64,000 bases of DNA from Tetraselmis striata (Eukaryota > Chlorophyta > Chlorodendrophyceae > Chlorodendrales > Chlorodendraceae): positions 1 through 64,000 of the forward strand of contig VCJN01000074.1 in the NCBI GenBank assembly GCA_006384855.1, in the 5' to 3' direction. The notes beneath the pieces are model-generated. The model was given only the letters and a program-made list of their open reading frames with translations, was not told the origin of the DNA and ran no database searches. Position numbers and translations under genes: made by a program. This document shows, piece by piece, positions 11,030-21,988 of the stretch (its first letter is position 1; each line of letters begins with the position of its first letter).

Positions 11030-13540
11030 ATGGGGCGTCGCAACTCCAAGCGCCGTATTCCTGCGGGCAAGGAGGGCTGGACCGCTGCCGAGGGGATTCC
11101 GGAACCGGTGACCAAGAGAATCTGCCGCCGCGCGTGTGGCGCTTGCTTCACGAGGACTCGGTTCTACGACACGCACAGGTGGGCGTGTGCCGAGCCGCCT
11201 CCGCCCACCGCCGCGCATGTTGCAGCCGGTGATGATGGCGCCCTTGCGGTAGCTGCTGCACCGTACGGCCGTCACCCCTCCGCTCCGTCCGGACCGGGTC
11301 AGACCGAAACGCGGGGCGAGCCGGGTGCATCGATACTGTCGATCGCCGCCGCCATCGCCCCCGCTGCCCTCTCCGCCACTCTCGTCTCCCCGAAACGAAA
11401 CAGCGAGCCCCGCACCCAACGGCGGGGAGGGGCGTTCGGTGTCGTTTGATGGTGGCCAAGCAACACGCATGGCAGCGCAAGAGATGAATGCGCTCCCCCC
11501 CCCCCCCCCCCCCCCGTTGCCCTCCCTCATGTCCCGTTACATCATCTGCTACATAGGCCCACCGCCGCCCCGTGATAGCCACCCGTGTGCATCATCCAAC
11601 ATCCAGATCGTCAGTTGGAGATGGGATAACGAGGACACATACCCGGCGGATAGGTAGTTGGTGATGAAGGTGATTTACGACCACGGCGACTCGGAAGAGC
11701 TAACTGAGTCGGAGATACAACCGCTATACATGACGACATAAAAACTGGGCGATTTCACTCGCAGGTTGCCCCAAGGCGCCATTGACGCCCTACCGCGGCG
11801 ATGCGCCCCGTACGCACCCACCGCCAATGCTTTCGCGGGGTGCTTGCCCACGTTGTTGCCCCATAGTTTAGGTATTTGTGAGAGTATCGCATTGGCCACG
11901 TGCAAACGACGATTTGTTGTGCTTCCTTATTACACGCGCATTTGTTTAGATGCTTGCGTGCATGTACATGTGACAGGAGCTACACGAACTTCTCCGATAG
12001 CGACGCCGAATACATTGTCGCGGGGGTTGTGGATGGCGGTCCCTCTGACGACAGCCGCAACCGACGACAACGACGACGAAGGTATGACGATGGCTGGTAT
12101 GACGCTGGCGCGAGGTATGACTTCATTACCGGGACCAGCAACGCTCGGGGGGAAGTGCGACGACGGGAAGAGGTGAGCATGTATCGTGTCGACCCCCCTT
12201 CCCCATGTATGCCGCCTACTAGTCCGTTGCTAACACCAATTCCTCCACCCCGCTTCGCAACAGGCGCCGTCAGTTGTACACCGGTGCCGACGCCACCCTG
12301 ATGGAGGCCGCGCTCAATCTCTGCGAGTGGAGGCTGAAGCACAACATAAAGACGGCGGCGTTCGAGAGGCTGTCGAAGCTGTTGAAGAAGCATATGCTAC
12401 CGAAGGACGGGTCTACCGAGACGTAGTACCAGGTGGAGCAATGCCTAAACGTCCCGGACATAAAGAAGTATATCGTTCACTACTGCCCGTGCGATGAGCA
12501 TCGGTACGGCCACTCCCTGGATGGTGACTGGAGCTACGACGACCGCTGCCCTCGCTTCAATCTGACGCGCTGGACCCCCGAGTCACTGCGCCACCCGCGC
12601 CCCGCCACGTCTCAACCGCGCAAGTTTTACTACGACTTCAACGTCTGTCAGGTGATGCGCCCCCGTTCCCTTCCGTTTGCCCCCACTCATTGGCAGCATT
12701 GTCAGCGCAAAACTTAATAGAGTTATTGTTGCTGTTGCACGAAACACGATGATGCAGGTGGTGGAGCAATTCTTTTGGGATGAGTAATGGGCTCTGTGCC
12801 GAGGCACATGCAGAGACCAATCTATCAATGGGTTTTGGAACTCTGAAGCGTGCAAGGCCATGGATGCTGCCACCAACGGGCAGTTTTCTCACAAAGACAA
12901 CGGGGTGTAAGATTTACTATGGGGAGATGGGTTGGAGCTGCACCACAGCTATATTCTTGCTGGATATTTGGCATTAGGTTCGTACCCCAGTGCTGTTACA
13001 TGTATGAGTATAATTATAGTTGGGTGGCTTTTGCCTTCTGTGGTGTGGCCTTTGCAGGTGTCAAGACATGCCATCATCAAATCAGGGGGAGAAGCACAAC
13101 AAGAAGGTGCTGATCATCATCCCAGGGCCCTTTGCACCAAAGCACGTTGGCATATATGTGGAGGAGACACTCAAGGCAATTGCGAGAACGCAGAGCGCAG
13201 AGGGCGCACTGACTGTTCAAGATGTGTATGAGGTGACTGACACCGATGGCAAGAAGTCCAGAGCGCGCCGTGGCTTGCAGCACCAGGCGTGCACCCACTG
13301 CCAATCTGAAGTGGGCATGCTGCCTTGCAATTGGCTGTTGCTGGCACATAACACTGACGTGCACAATGTGGGCTGATGGACTACATATATACATTGGCGC
13401 CTTCTTTGCTGACATGCATGCGCATGGACGCTTCAATGCTATGAATGGTGGAATGGTGAAATTACATCGTGGCACGGCTGCTCCTACTGCTTGCCACGGA
13501 GTACAGAGGGCACGGAAAAGAAACAAGGTGAGACTGTGAA
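11030..13540 (+). pseudogene. Tnp2/CACTA-like transposase, degenerate and truncated
   Basis: An ATG at 11030 opens a frame with a basic start (MGRRNSKRR) and a small zinc-finger-like motif (CRRACGACFTRTRFYDTHRWAC). Later pieces in other frames read LYTGADATLMEAALNLCEWR (about 12278-12337), then KLLKKHMLPKDGSTE, a stop, and YIVHYCPCDEHRYGHS (about 12472-12520). A C/H cluster of this kind before the catalytic part is typical of Tnp2-family transposases. Further on KVLIIIPGPFAPKHVGIYVE (about 13100-13160) resembles the conserved PGP-P segment of the same family. A stop after DGSTE and frame changes show that it is broken. Nothing downstream of about 13540 matches the C-terminus; the next element begins about 110 bp later and may have cut it. 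A 21-bp poly-C tract lies at 11495-11515. Confidence 0.5.
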
Positions 13541-13687
13541 TGCGTTAAACAGTAATGCAACCTATTTTGCCCCGAGGCACGCGGTGCATTGTGGTTAGGT
13601 CTAAATTAGGGTTTGGGGGCAGCTGTGGGATTGAAAGCTAATATGAATGCCGGTTGATTCATTTTGTGCCAAGTCGGGGAAACCAAT

Positions 13688-13863
13688 TCCGTCCAAGCAG
13701 GGACAAATCAAAAGAGTGAAGGAAACGGGATGGTTACAAGAAGTTTGCGCCATCGGGGGCTGAAACTATGTCCAAACTGGGACAAAAAGAAGTGCGGGGG
13801 CCGTGATGGCTACAAGCAGTTTGTGCCGTCCGGGGCTGAAACTCTGTCAAAGCCGGGACAAAA
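13688..13863 (-). repeat. Left-end cluster of three ~75-bp units, each ending in the 21-bp motif
   Basis: Three imperfect direct units each read TTTGYGCC...GGGGCTGAAACT...GTCCAAAC.GGGACAAA. Their 21-bp cores are at 13688-13708, 13767-13787 and 13843-13863; the second and third units share GATGG.TACAAG.AGTTTG. In reverse complement each core fits TTTYGTCCCA-N5-GACA, the sequence found at 25930-25950. These are candidate transposase-binding repeats. Confidence 0.75.
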
Positions 13864-13893
13864 CATATGAGCGGCTAATTTTGCGGAATTGTA

Positions 13894-16800
13894 CTACATA
13901 TCATCATCTTCGATCACATAATCCCCTCGGCGCTCTGCAGCCTCTTGCCTCCTCTTATCCGCCGCTGCACGCTCTTCCCGCTCCTCTAACTCGGTCATTG
14001 GACGGGGTAGACCCGGCCAATTCTCGAAGTCACTTGGACGCAGTCTTTGAGTCTCGTCCCATGGCTTCTCTTTGAACCATGAGGTCATCCTGGACTTCAT
14101 ACCAGCGATTTGCGTCTTCTGGTTGTCAATGAGGATCATCTTCAAGTTCCTGTGTGTGAACGAGTAGCTATGATCCATATGGTCCCACCACACGGAAAAG
14201 GCCGCAGCGACCTGGAAAAGGCGTGGCAAACCGCACAAGGCGTTAATTTTTTTATGCTGACCCCATTAAGACACTCACCCGGGTTGCACCCCTCACGCAC
14301 CGCGGTTGTCCCGGTTCCGGCTGTGACGTCGACGATTGTTGTCCCGTTTGTTGCCGCCATCTTAAGGTGCTTGGCGAAGAGAGCGATAGGCTTTTGGTAC
14401 TTGTTCACCGTCTGTCTGTTCTCGTCCTTCAATTTCGAACTGTCTTTGAAGTGACCCAACATGATGGATGTAGAGAACCTGGAAAGGCACAACTGGCTTA
14501 GCGAGTAAATAAATACAAGCCGGCTATTTTCCACGGATCAAATCTCACCTTCGGGGATCATTGAAACGGATGTTGTCAGCTATGATGCTTGGCGGGGGCT
14601 TCCTGACGTAGAGGTAGTACTCAGCGTCGTGACGCAGAGAGCTGCCCATCTTCATCCCGCAATCCTTGGCCCAAGTCAGGACGTGATAGATGAGGTCCTC
14701 AGCTTGCTTTTGAACGGCTGTGATTGCGGATCCAAGTTGCTGGTCCGAGAGGTGAATGAAGAAATGGCACCCATCGAGAGCAGTGTGGACGTCAGAAGAT
14801 CCAGTCAGGATATTCAACTGCCTGCGCGGGGGTAAATCGGGAATGAGATAAATGAAAGCACAGTCATCTAGTACGCACCGGGGTTGTGGGGGTTGTCTTG
14901 CCTGGCGAAAGCAAACACGTCGTTGAAGTCGTCCGTACCCCACGCAGCATCCTTCGAGTCCCATGTGTGCGAACCAGCTCCGAAAAGCGCGTCGGCAATG
15001 AAGACTGTTGCCTTTTTGGCACGAACTGCCGACATGGCGTCCGCGACGAATTGTTTTGTCGCGGGAGCCTTGAAGTTCCCCTCCACAATGCAAGTCTTGC
15101 AAAGCTCCGTGTTCAACCACACCTTCTCGTCCTTGTCGACCTCATGGCCCTTGGGCATCACCGGAAGTTTCTCGGCCTGTGTGTATTAGAAAACAGATTC
15201 GGGTTAATATAGCTCACAACGAAAATTCAGAAGAGCATTTGTGGTTGCACAAGATCTTAGTTACCTTCATCGATATCCACAGCTCATTAGAAACATTCGG
15301 AGCGGAAATCGCGATAAGCTCCGGCGCACATGCCAGAAGAGCAAACTCTGTGAAGAAGGAGATGACCAAGTCCGGCATCTGATTCTTGATGCGATACGCC
15401 TCACTCCTGATGGTGGTGTTGGTGGCCGCGATATGCTCTCGAACCGGTAGTGGTGTGAGACAATCGGCGGATTTCATGTCCCCCCATCTGGCAGGAGGGG
15501 TCAGCAAGACCATCAAAGGACCGGAGCGATGAGCACCTTTGAACAAATCCTGGAACTTTCTTGGGAAGCCTGTTGGGCCGAGGTCATCAACCTTGGCTCG
15601 GAACTTGGTGATGGCGTCAAGGCGAGCGGCCGCTTGCTCATCCGACACTTTGTCATCCACATCCATTTCGATGATGTGGTCCGAGAGATATTTCCCCCAG
15701 TTCCTGGCCGGTTCGTCCGGCGTCAGCAGTTGGAGTTCCTGTCCGTGTCCCTTTGCCGTGCCAATAGCATTCATGAGCTTGATGCTTGCTCGACGCAAGA
15801 GATCGCGAAACCGCCAGGTCTCAATCATCGCGAGCCACTCCGCGTTGGTGTGCGTAACAGCCATGGGGCCATTGTTGCCGGCATGCTTTATGTCATCCAC
15901 CAGCTCGTAGAGGCTCGGGGTCACACTGTGCTCGCCTTGGATGAGCAGTCCAACCACCAGGTACATCTGGCCCACAGGGAGATCCGCGCTGTCGCTCTGC
16001 TTGGCAAGAGACGGCTCGTCTAGCCAGGGCGCATGGGGTCCAAAGCCGACATCCTGGGTCGAAAAACAAACTTCAGTACGGAGAAAGGAAACAATGATAG
16101 TATTCCATATGATTAAGACACTGGGGTCGGTCACATCTTACCTCCATGAGGGCGACTCGGAAGTGAGCTCTGTCTTTCCCGAAGCCGTACTTCTTGTTAT
16201 CGAGGATTGTATTGATAGGCTTCCGAATTGCTTCGTAAACCTTGCTCACTTCCTTCTGGGTGAGTTGCCTGCCGTAATTGAGGCGCTTGACTCTATCGAG
16301 TTCTTGCTCGTAGTACACCAATAGGTCTCCGAGTTTGGTTCTGGCTTCGTCCCATCCTCTAACCCCGAGGTCCACGTGCCGGTAGGCTTCAGAAATCTGC
16401 TCAAGGGGCTCAAAAACACTGCGCAAATCATTTGTCAGAATCTAGCAGCATTAACAACACGATAAATTTTCATCATGTACGCAGCTCACCGTTGAGGGCG
16501 CGAGCAGAGGTCAATCAAATTTGAGAACTCGCCGCTCTTCTCATCTTTGATGCCGATCTTCTCAAGTTCAACTTGAAGAACTTCAGACTTCTTGAACTCC
16601 TTCACTACCCTGATTTGCGGAAGTGCCCTAAAGCCGGGGCGATTTGCATCCTGTTCTGCATACCAGCTCTCGAAACATCTGCGAAGGTTCTGCAGAAACA
16701 ATTGCACCGATTTCAAAATTCCGAACGCTTGTACCTCGATGACAAACCGTTTCGTCCCACTGATGACAGAACATTTCGTCCCGCTGATGACAGAACGGTT

Positions 16801-19800
16801 CGTCCCACTGATGACAGACCGTTTCGTCCCACTGATGACAAAACGTTTCGTCCCACTGATGACAAACCGTTTCGTCCCACTGATGACAAACCGTTTCGTC
16901 CCACTGATGACAAACCGTTTCGTCCCACTGATGACAGACCGTTTCGTCCCGCTGATGACAAACCGTTTCGTCCCGCTGATGACAAACCGTTTCGTCCCAC
17001 TGATGACAGACCGTTTCGTCCCACTGATGACAAACCGTTTCGTCCCGCTGATGACAGACCGTTTCGTCCCACTGATGACAGACCGTTTCGTCCCGCTGAT
17101 GACAGACCGTTTCGTCCCGCTGATGACAGACCGTTTCGTCCCGCTGATGACAGACCGTTTCGTCCCGCTGATGACAAACCGTTTCGTCCCATTGTCACAT
17201 ATTTTTAACCCGCTAACGACAGAACGACTTTTGTCACACTTTACGCCTATTTGCTGCCACGGTTAGCTAAATAGTAATTTGGGAGAATGGGTCACTCACC
17301 AGGAGTTTGTGCATCGACGTGTCTCCCACGACGGTGTGACCTGCCTCGTTGAGCTTCATAGACATGTAGCGGCAGACTTCCGGCGAGAGGCCGATGTACA
17401 TCTTAGTCGACGTGAGGTGGATGCCTTTGTTGGCGTTGTAGATTTCCGGGTAGTTTTCTTTCACCATGCGCTTCGCCTCCCGTCTGTGGCTGCCGTCGAT
17501 GTTGGCTTGACGCGCGCCGTGGGCGCCAAGAAACTCGACGATGACGTCGATCTCTGGCTTGTAGGAACTTGAATCCGCCAACCTCGGGTTCTCCCCGCCT
17601 TCGTCTGCTGCGACTAGCTCCTTGAAGTTGGCCATGGTCTGAGCGAGGGGCTCGTACTCATCGGAGAAAAAACCTTGTTTAGGGACTACTGGAAAGGACA
17701 CCGAGAAATTCTCGGCGGACAGGGAAGGATTTCTCTGAATAACAAATGCAAGAAATGGATGTCAGTAAGTTGCATCGTGTATTGATTTATATGTAACTAC
17801 ACATATCTGATCCGGATAGGTACAACAGGTCGCGATAGGCTTTTACCTTGTAGCTTTGCGCCACCATATTGCAGTCTTGCAGCTTTGGGGAACGGAATTC
17901 AAATTCCGGCGGCGGAGCGACGAACTTATCGGATATGAAGCTGAAAATGTAAGGCAGCCCCGTATCCTTGTTGACCACGAGGTTGACTCTGTCGGCGTAT
18001 AGCGTGTTGATGTCGCCACCGTGAGATGTCTTCACCTCTGGATCAGCAATCTCGACTCTGAGGTGGCCGTAAGAGATCCAGTCGACGGCACCGGTGTTGT
18101 GGAAGCCATTCAAGGCCGGCGGGACGGCCAACGTGTTGACGTATGGAAGCGCGTTCTTAAAATCCTTGTCAATGTTGGCCAAGTCATTGATGTAAATCTG
18201 ACCAGACGCGAAACCTGTCAGCGCCTGCGCCAGCACATTCCGCTCGACCAAAGTCCATGCGTAGTAAGACTGGAACCGCGGCTGGAAGGAGAGTGGCGGC
18301 TGGATCGCGTGGATTAGCAACCTCTCAAAGCTGACATCGATCCTGAACTCCTTGTGCACTGTCAAGCGATAAGGTTCAAGGGAGATCTGCGGTAACAAGC
18401 ATAAGAATATTAATACTTATTAAAACACGACATTGACACGAATTCAGACATCATGTAAGCTTTACTCACCCCGTAGTTTCCGGCCGAGTCCAGCTCGACG
18501 TCCTTGATCTTTCCGATACACGCGAGAAGTGGCCCCTTCGGATCATCGAAAAAATCCTTGCCAGTCAGCAGGCTCGCCTTGTGCAATTCGATGTACAAGT
18601 AGATCTCTACATCAGCACTTGCGTTCTTGAACCAGTGGATAGTCCAGCTCCTTGAGGTAAAGTCGCTGTAGGAGTCATTTTCTTGGGACCCGTCCCTCTC
18701 GTCAAAGAAGTCGTCGTAAGAGGCGACCGTCATCAGCTTTGTCTTCCTCTCGGGTCCAGGAGTGCCGGTGATGTCGAGAGCTTGCTTTCGCTTCTCTGCC
18801 GCCCGTTGCCTCTGTTCTTCCTCTGTGCCGAAGACCTCTTCATCCGTGCACATACTGAGGAATTCAGGAATCCTTCTCGGAGCCTCGGCAACAGGGTCTC
18901 GAGAACCAGAGGCTCCAGAACCAGACACTTGCCCGGTAGTCGGCGCTGGAGTCTCGGGCTCGGCCTCTGGCGCCGGGTCAAGTCGAGTGGGCTCGGGCTC
19001 CGGCTCGGGCTCCGGCTCCATCTGAGTGGGCTCTGTTTCAGGCGCCGGCTCGGGCTCCGGCTCCGGCTCAGTGTGCTCTATTTCAGGCTCAGGCTCTGTT
19101 TCCGGTACTTGAGATGGGCCTTTAGACAAAGAAGAGCCTTGATTTGGGGAACCTGTAAAGAATGAGTAGAGAGTACTCAACACACCTGCAGTGGGCGTCA
19201 CGATTAACTACTGAACGGTATCGCCATACACCATCAAAGCCAAGCGTATTTTTTCTTACCTGGGGATCCCGATCTACCAGCTGCTTCCGACGCGGTTGCC
19301 TGCGCCAATTTACGACCTGTTGGAACGTCAGGTAACTCATTGACGAGAAAGTAATCGAAGGGAGTGAGAAGGCAGGGATTGATACTTTAAGTCACAATTA
19401 CCTGGCGTCACAATCGTCTCTGAAACCTTTTCTTTTCCCTTGGATTCCTTTGAAGCTTGAGTCGCTACTGGCTCATGTGCGCGTCCTTTCGAACCTGTCA
19501 ACACACATGATTTCAAACAATGTAAATATGACACAGTGCACTCACAAAGGCAGGGATTGATACTTTAAGTCACAATTACCTGGCGTCACAATCGTCTCTG
19601 AAACTTTTTCTTTTCCCTTGGATTCCTTTGAAGCTTTAGTCGCTGCTGGCTCATGTGCGCGTCCTTTCGAACCTGTCAAAACACATGATTTCAACCAATG
19701 TCAATATGACACAGTGCACTCACAAAAATTATATGATTGGAGAGGCAAGGACCTGATTGATAGTAAGCTTGCATGAGTTTCTCGTAATCGATTAGCCTTC

Positions 19801-21443
19801 GCGCTGTCTGCATTTGAGCATCTGAGAGGACTTGTCCGCTCTTGATTCGGGCCCTCAAAAGCAAGGCGGCCGATCTTTCTCCTTGCGAGTGCGTGCCGTA
19901 AGCCGGCACTCTACCTCTTAAAAGGCTCGGTTTCCAGGGGTTACCTGATGCCTCATCGCCGGCTCCAGCTGCAGAAGCTGAGGCTGCACGGCTCTTCTTC
20001 GCCGCCGGCTGCTCGGGCACAGAAGATGACGCCTTGTGTTTCCTCCCGACTAGCGCTCCGAGCGCATCGAATTCTTTTGCTTTCTCGGTAGGTTTTGATG
20101 TCCGCTTGGACCTTCGACCTAAAAATATCATATCCTGTCAGACCGTTTCGTCCCACTGATGACATACCGTTTCGTCCCTCTGTTGACAGAACGTTTCGTC
20201 CCACTGATGACAGAACGTTTCGTCCCACTGACGACAGACCGTTTCGTCCCACTGATGACGAACCGTTTCGTCCCACTGATGACAGAACGTTTCGTCCCGC
20301 TGATGACAAACCGTTTCGTCCCGCTGATGACAAACCGTTTCGTCCCACTGATGACAAACCGTTTCGTCCCACTGATGACAAACCGTTTCGTCCCACTGAT
20401 GACAGACCGTTTCGTCCCACTGATGACAGACCGTTTCGTCCCACTGATGACAGACCGTTTCGTCCCACTGATGACAGACCGTTTCGTCCCACTGATGACA
20501 GACCGTTTCGTCCCACTGATGACAAACCGTTTCGTCCCACTGATGACAAACCGTTTCGTCCCACTGATGACAGACCGTTTCGTCCCACTGATGACAGACC
20601 GTTTCGTCCCACTGATGACAGACCGTTTCGTCCCACTGATGACAGACCGTTTCGTCCCACTGATGACAGACCGTTTCGTCCCACTGATGACAGACCGTTT
20701 CGTCCCACTGATGACAAACCGTTTCGTCCCACTGATGACAAACCGTTTCGTCCCACTGATGACAAACCGTTTCGTCCCACTGATGACAAACCGTTTCGTC
20801 CCACTGATGACAAACCGTTTCGTCCCACTGATGACAGACCGTTTCGTCCCACTGATGACAAACCGTTTTGTCCCACTGATGACAAAACTATTTTCAATAC
20901 ATTATGTACTGCGGTTTAATAATGTAATGTCTGTAAGTACTGCGCTTCACACTAATATTAAACCACTCCTTACGGCGGAGTACAGGCAGAGGTTCCCCCT
21001 GGCCGCTCTTCACCCCCACCCCCTCCCACCACCAATTAGCATCCTTACTGCTTGCAACAGCTGCCTCGACGGGACGTAATACTACCATGCAGGACCCTGA
21101 TGCCGCTCGTCTCGTTTGTGTTTATATTCTCACTCGTCTGCCTACACCTCGAGCGGTCCTAGATTACACCTCTTCTACAGGGAACCCTAACCGAACTCGC
21201 TAGATCTGGCCGCATCACGCGTCGAGCAGGCAGGCGGCTACTGTACGCTGCCACTCGTCTGCCTACACCTCGAGTGGTCCTAGATTACACCGCTTCTACA
21301 GTGAACCCTAACCGAACTCGCTAGATCTGGCTGTATCACGCGTCGAGCAGGCAGGCAGCTACTGTACGCGCGCGCAACTCACCTGGGGTGGCGTCGTCCT
21401 TGTCTTCCTTGTCCTTGGCAGGCTCGTTCTTCTTCGGCGCCAT
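13894..21443 (-). CDS. Large multi-exon protein ending in a permuted DNA adenine-methyltransferase-like domain
   Basis: ATG at 21443 (MAPKKNEPAKDKEDKDD); about 15 exons, stop at 13894, roughly 1,550 residues. Order: a Lys-rich start; SKRTSK...PAAKKSRAASASAAG (20118-19750); two duplicated Ser/Lys exons (19370-19727); an acidic EPEPEP linker (19130-18940) and a folded part to 18472; exons 18386-17850, 17735-17300, 16690-16493, 16420-16142 and 16053-15265 with no family I recognise. The last exons resemble a beta-class (permuted) N6/N4 methylase. VFIADALFGAG...HTWDSKDAAWG (about 15010-14930) sits where DPPYG is expected. Then come YQKPIALFAKHLKMA (14390-14345) and the SAM-binding-type loop IVDVTAGTGTTAV (14340-14300). 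The DPPY box is altered to DALF, so activity is doubtful. The C-terminus is Glu/Arg-rich and acidic (VIEDDDM). Introns 1 and 8 contain minisatellites. Confidence 0.6.
16741..17198 (+). repeat. Intronic minisatellite array A, 24 bp x ~19
   Basis: Monomer GACARACCG followed by TTTCGTCCCRCTGAT, about 19 head-to-tail copies varying mainly at A/G after GACA and A/G in CCCRCTG. It lies within the intron between the exon ending at 17300 and the exon starting near 16690 of the minus-strand gene, antisense to it. The left edge abuts CTTGTACCTC; the right edge decays at CCCATTGTCACATATTT. Confidence 0.95.
19370..19727 (-). repeat. In-frame tandem exon duplication, 179 bp x 2
   Basis: Bases 19370-19548 and 19549-19727 are adjacent direct copies covering an exon plus flanking intron. 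Each exon encodes GSKGRAHEP.AT.ASKESKG followed by KEKVSETIVTPG, bounded by an acceptor (GACAG) and a donor (CCAG|GTAATTG). Exon length preserves phase, so the duplication adds about 32 residues without a shift. The copies differ at only a few positions (for example CTACTGG/CTGCTGG). Confidence 0.85.
20135..20888 (+). repeat. Intronic minisatellite array B, 24 bp x ~31
   Basis: Same monomer and same plus-strand orientation as the other arrays, about 31 copies; long runs of identical units suggest recent expansion. It lies in intron 1 of the minus-strand gene, between the donor at 21382 and the acceptor at 20119. Because 24 is a multiple of three, it reads open in several frames on both strands (RPFRPTDD, RFVPLMTD, SVGRNGLS); this is not evidence of coding. 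Confidence 0.95.
21131..21372. repeat. Tandem duplication, 121 bp x 2
   Basis: Bases 21131-21251 and 21252-21372 are direct copies starting CACTCGTCTGCCTACACCTC and containing AACCCTAACCGAACTCGCTA and ATCACGCGTCGAGCAGGCAG. About eight differences. They lie in intron 1 of the minus-strand gene, immediately after its donor site; a role as intronic enhancer or spacer is unknown. Confidence 0.9.
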
Positions 21444-21988
21444 TCTGGCGGTAGGTAGGTTGACGCGGTAGATGAGCGTGTTTCTTGGTGGGAAGCGGTG
21501 AGGGAGAGGTGGAAATGACGTGGTTTCCGTCTGCCGCCGCTCTGACCCCTGCTGGACCAACGGCGCGCGTGCGCACACTATAGTGTACTTCGTCGTCGTC
21601 ATCAGGTTCATGTATTTTGCACCGCGACGAATATACAGGGCTAACTACTGCGACTATATATTACTATTACTGGAAGATAAAATATTCCCTACTCGAGAGT
21701 CATAACGGTACGAGAGTACAGTGGCGTGGCAATAATATTCCTTCATGGGATGATATATTCCTTGGATTGGATTCGGGTGTACTTACTAGTATAGAACTAT
21801 TTCCGACATACGAAAGAAGCACGAAATAGCACGGTATTTGAGTCATCAATTATTTTGACCCGTACCTGGATATTATGCACCCCGGTCAACGGCCCGTCCG
21901 AGAACGGTCATCGGCCGTCACTCTTCCTCACCACAGATCACAGTCCTCCCCCCCCCCCCCCCCCCCCCACCCACTCGCCCCGCGCTGC
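21444..21988. promoter_or_regulatory. Shared divergent promoter region of the two element genes
   Basis: This ~545-bp stretch separates the ATG at 21443 (minus) from the ATG at 21989 (plus), so both promoters must lie here or overlap. The centre is AT-rich (ACTATATATTACTATTACTG at 21652-21671, GATATATTCC at 21751), offering TATA-like words in both directions. A C-rich tract at 21947-21969 sits just before the plus-strand start. No start site can be fixed from sequence alone. Confidence 0.4.

Noticed and set aside
16573-17266. Possible proteins from array A fused to flanking sequence
   Set aside because: Same reason as for array B. The minus-strand exons on either side continue the larger gene, and the plus-strand frames are shadows.
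19953-20919. Long open frames through minisatellite B (repeats of SVGRNGLS, RPFRPTDD and RFVPLMTD)
   Set aside because: A 24-bp monomer without stops is open in several frames on both strands. The array lies between good donor and acceptor sites of the minus-strand gene, so it is intronic.
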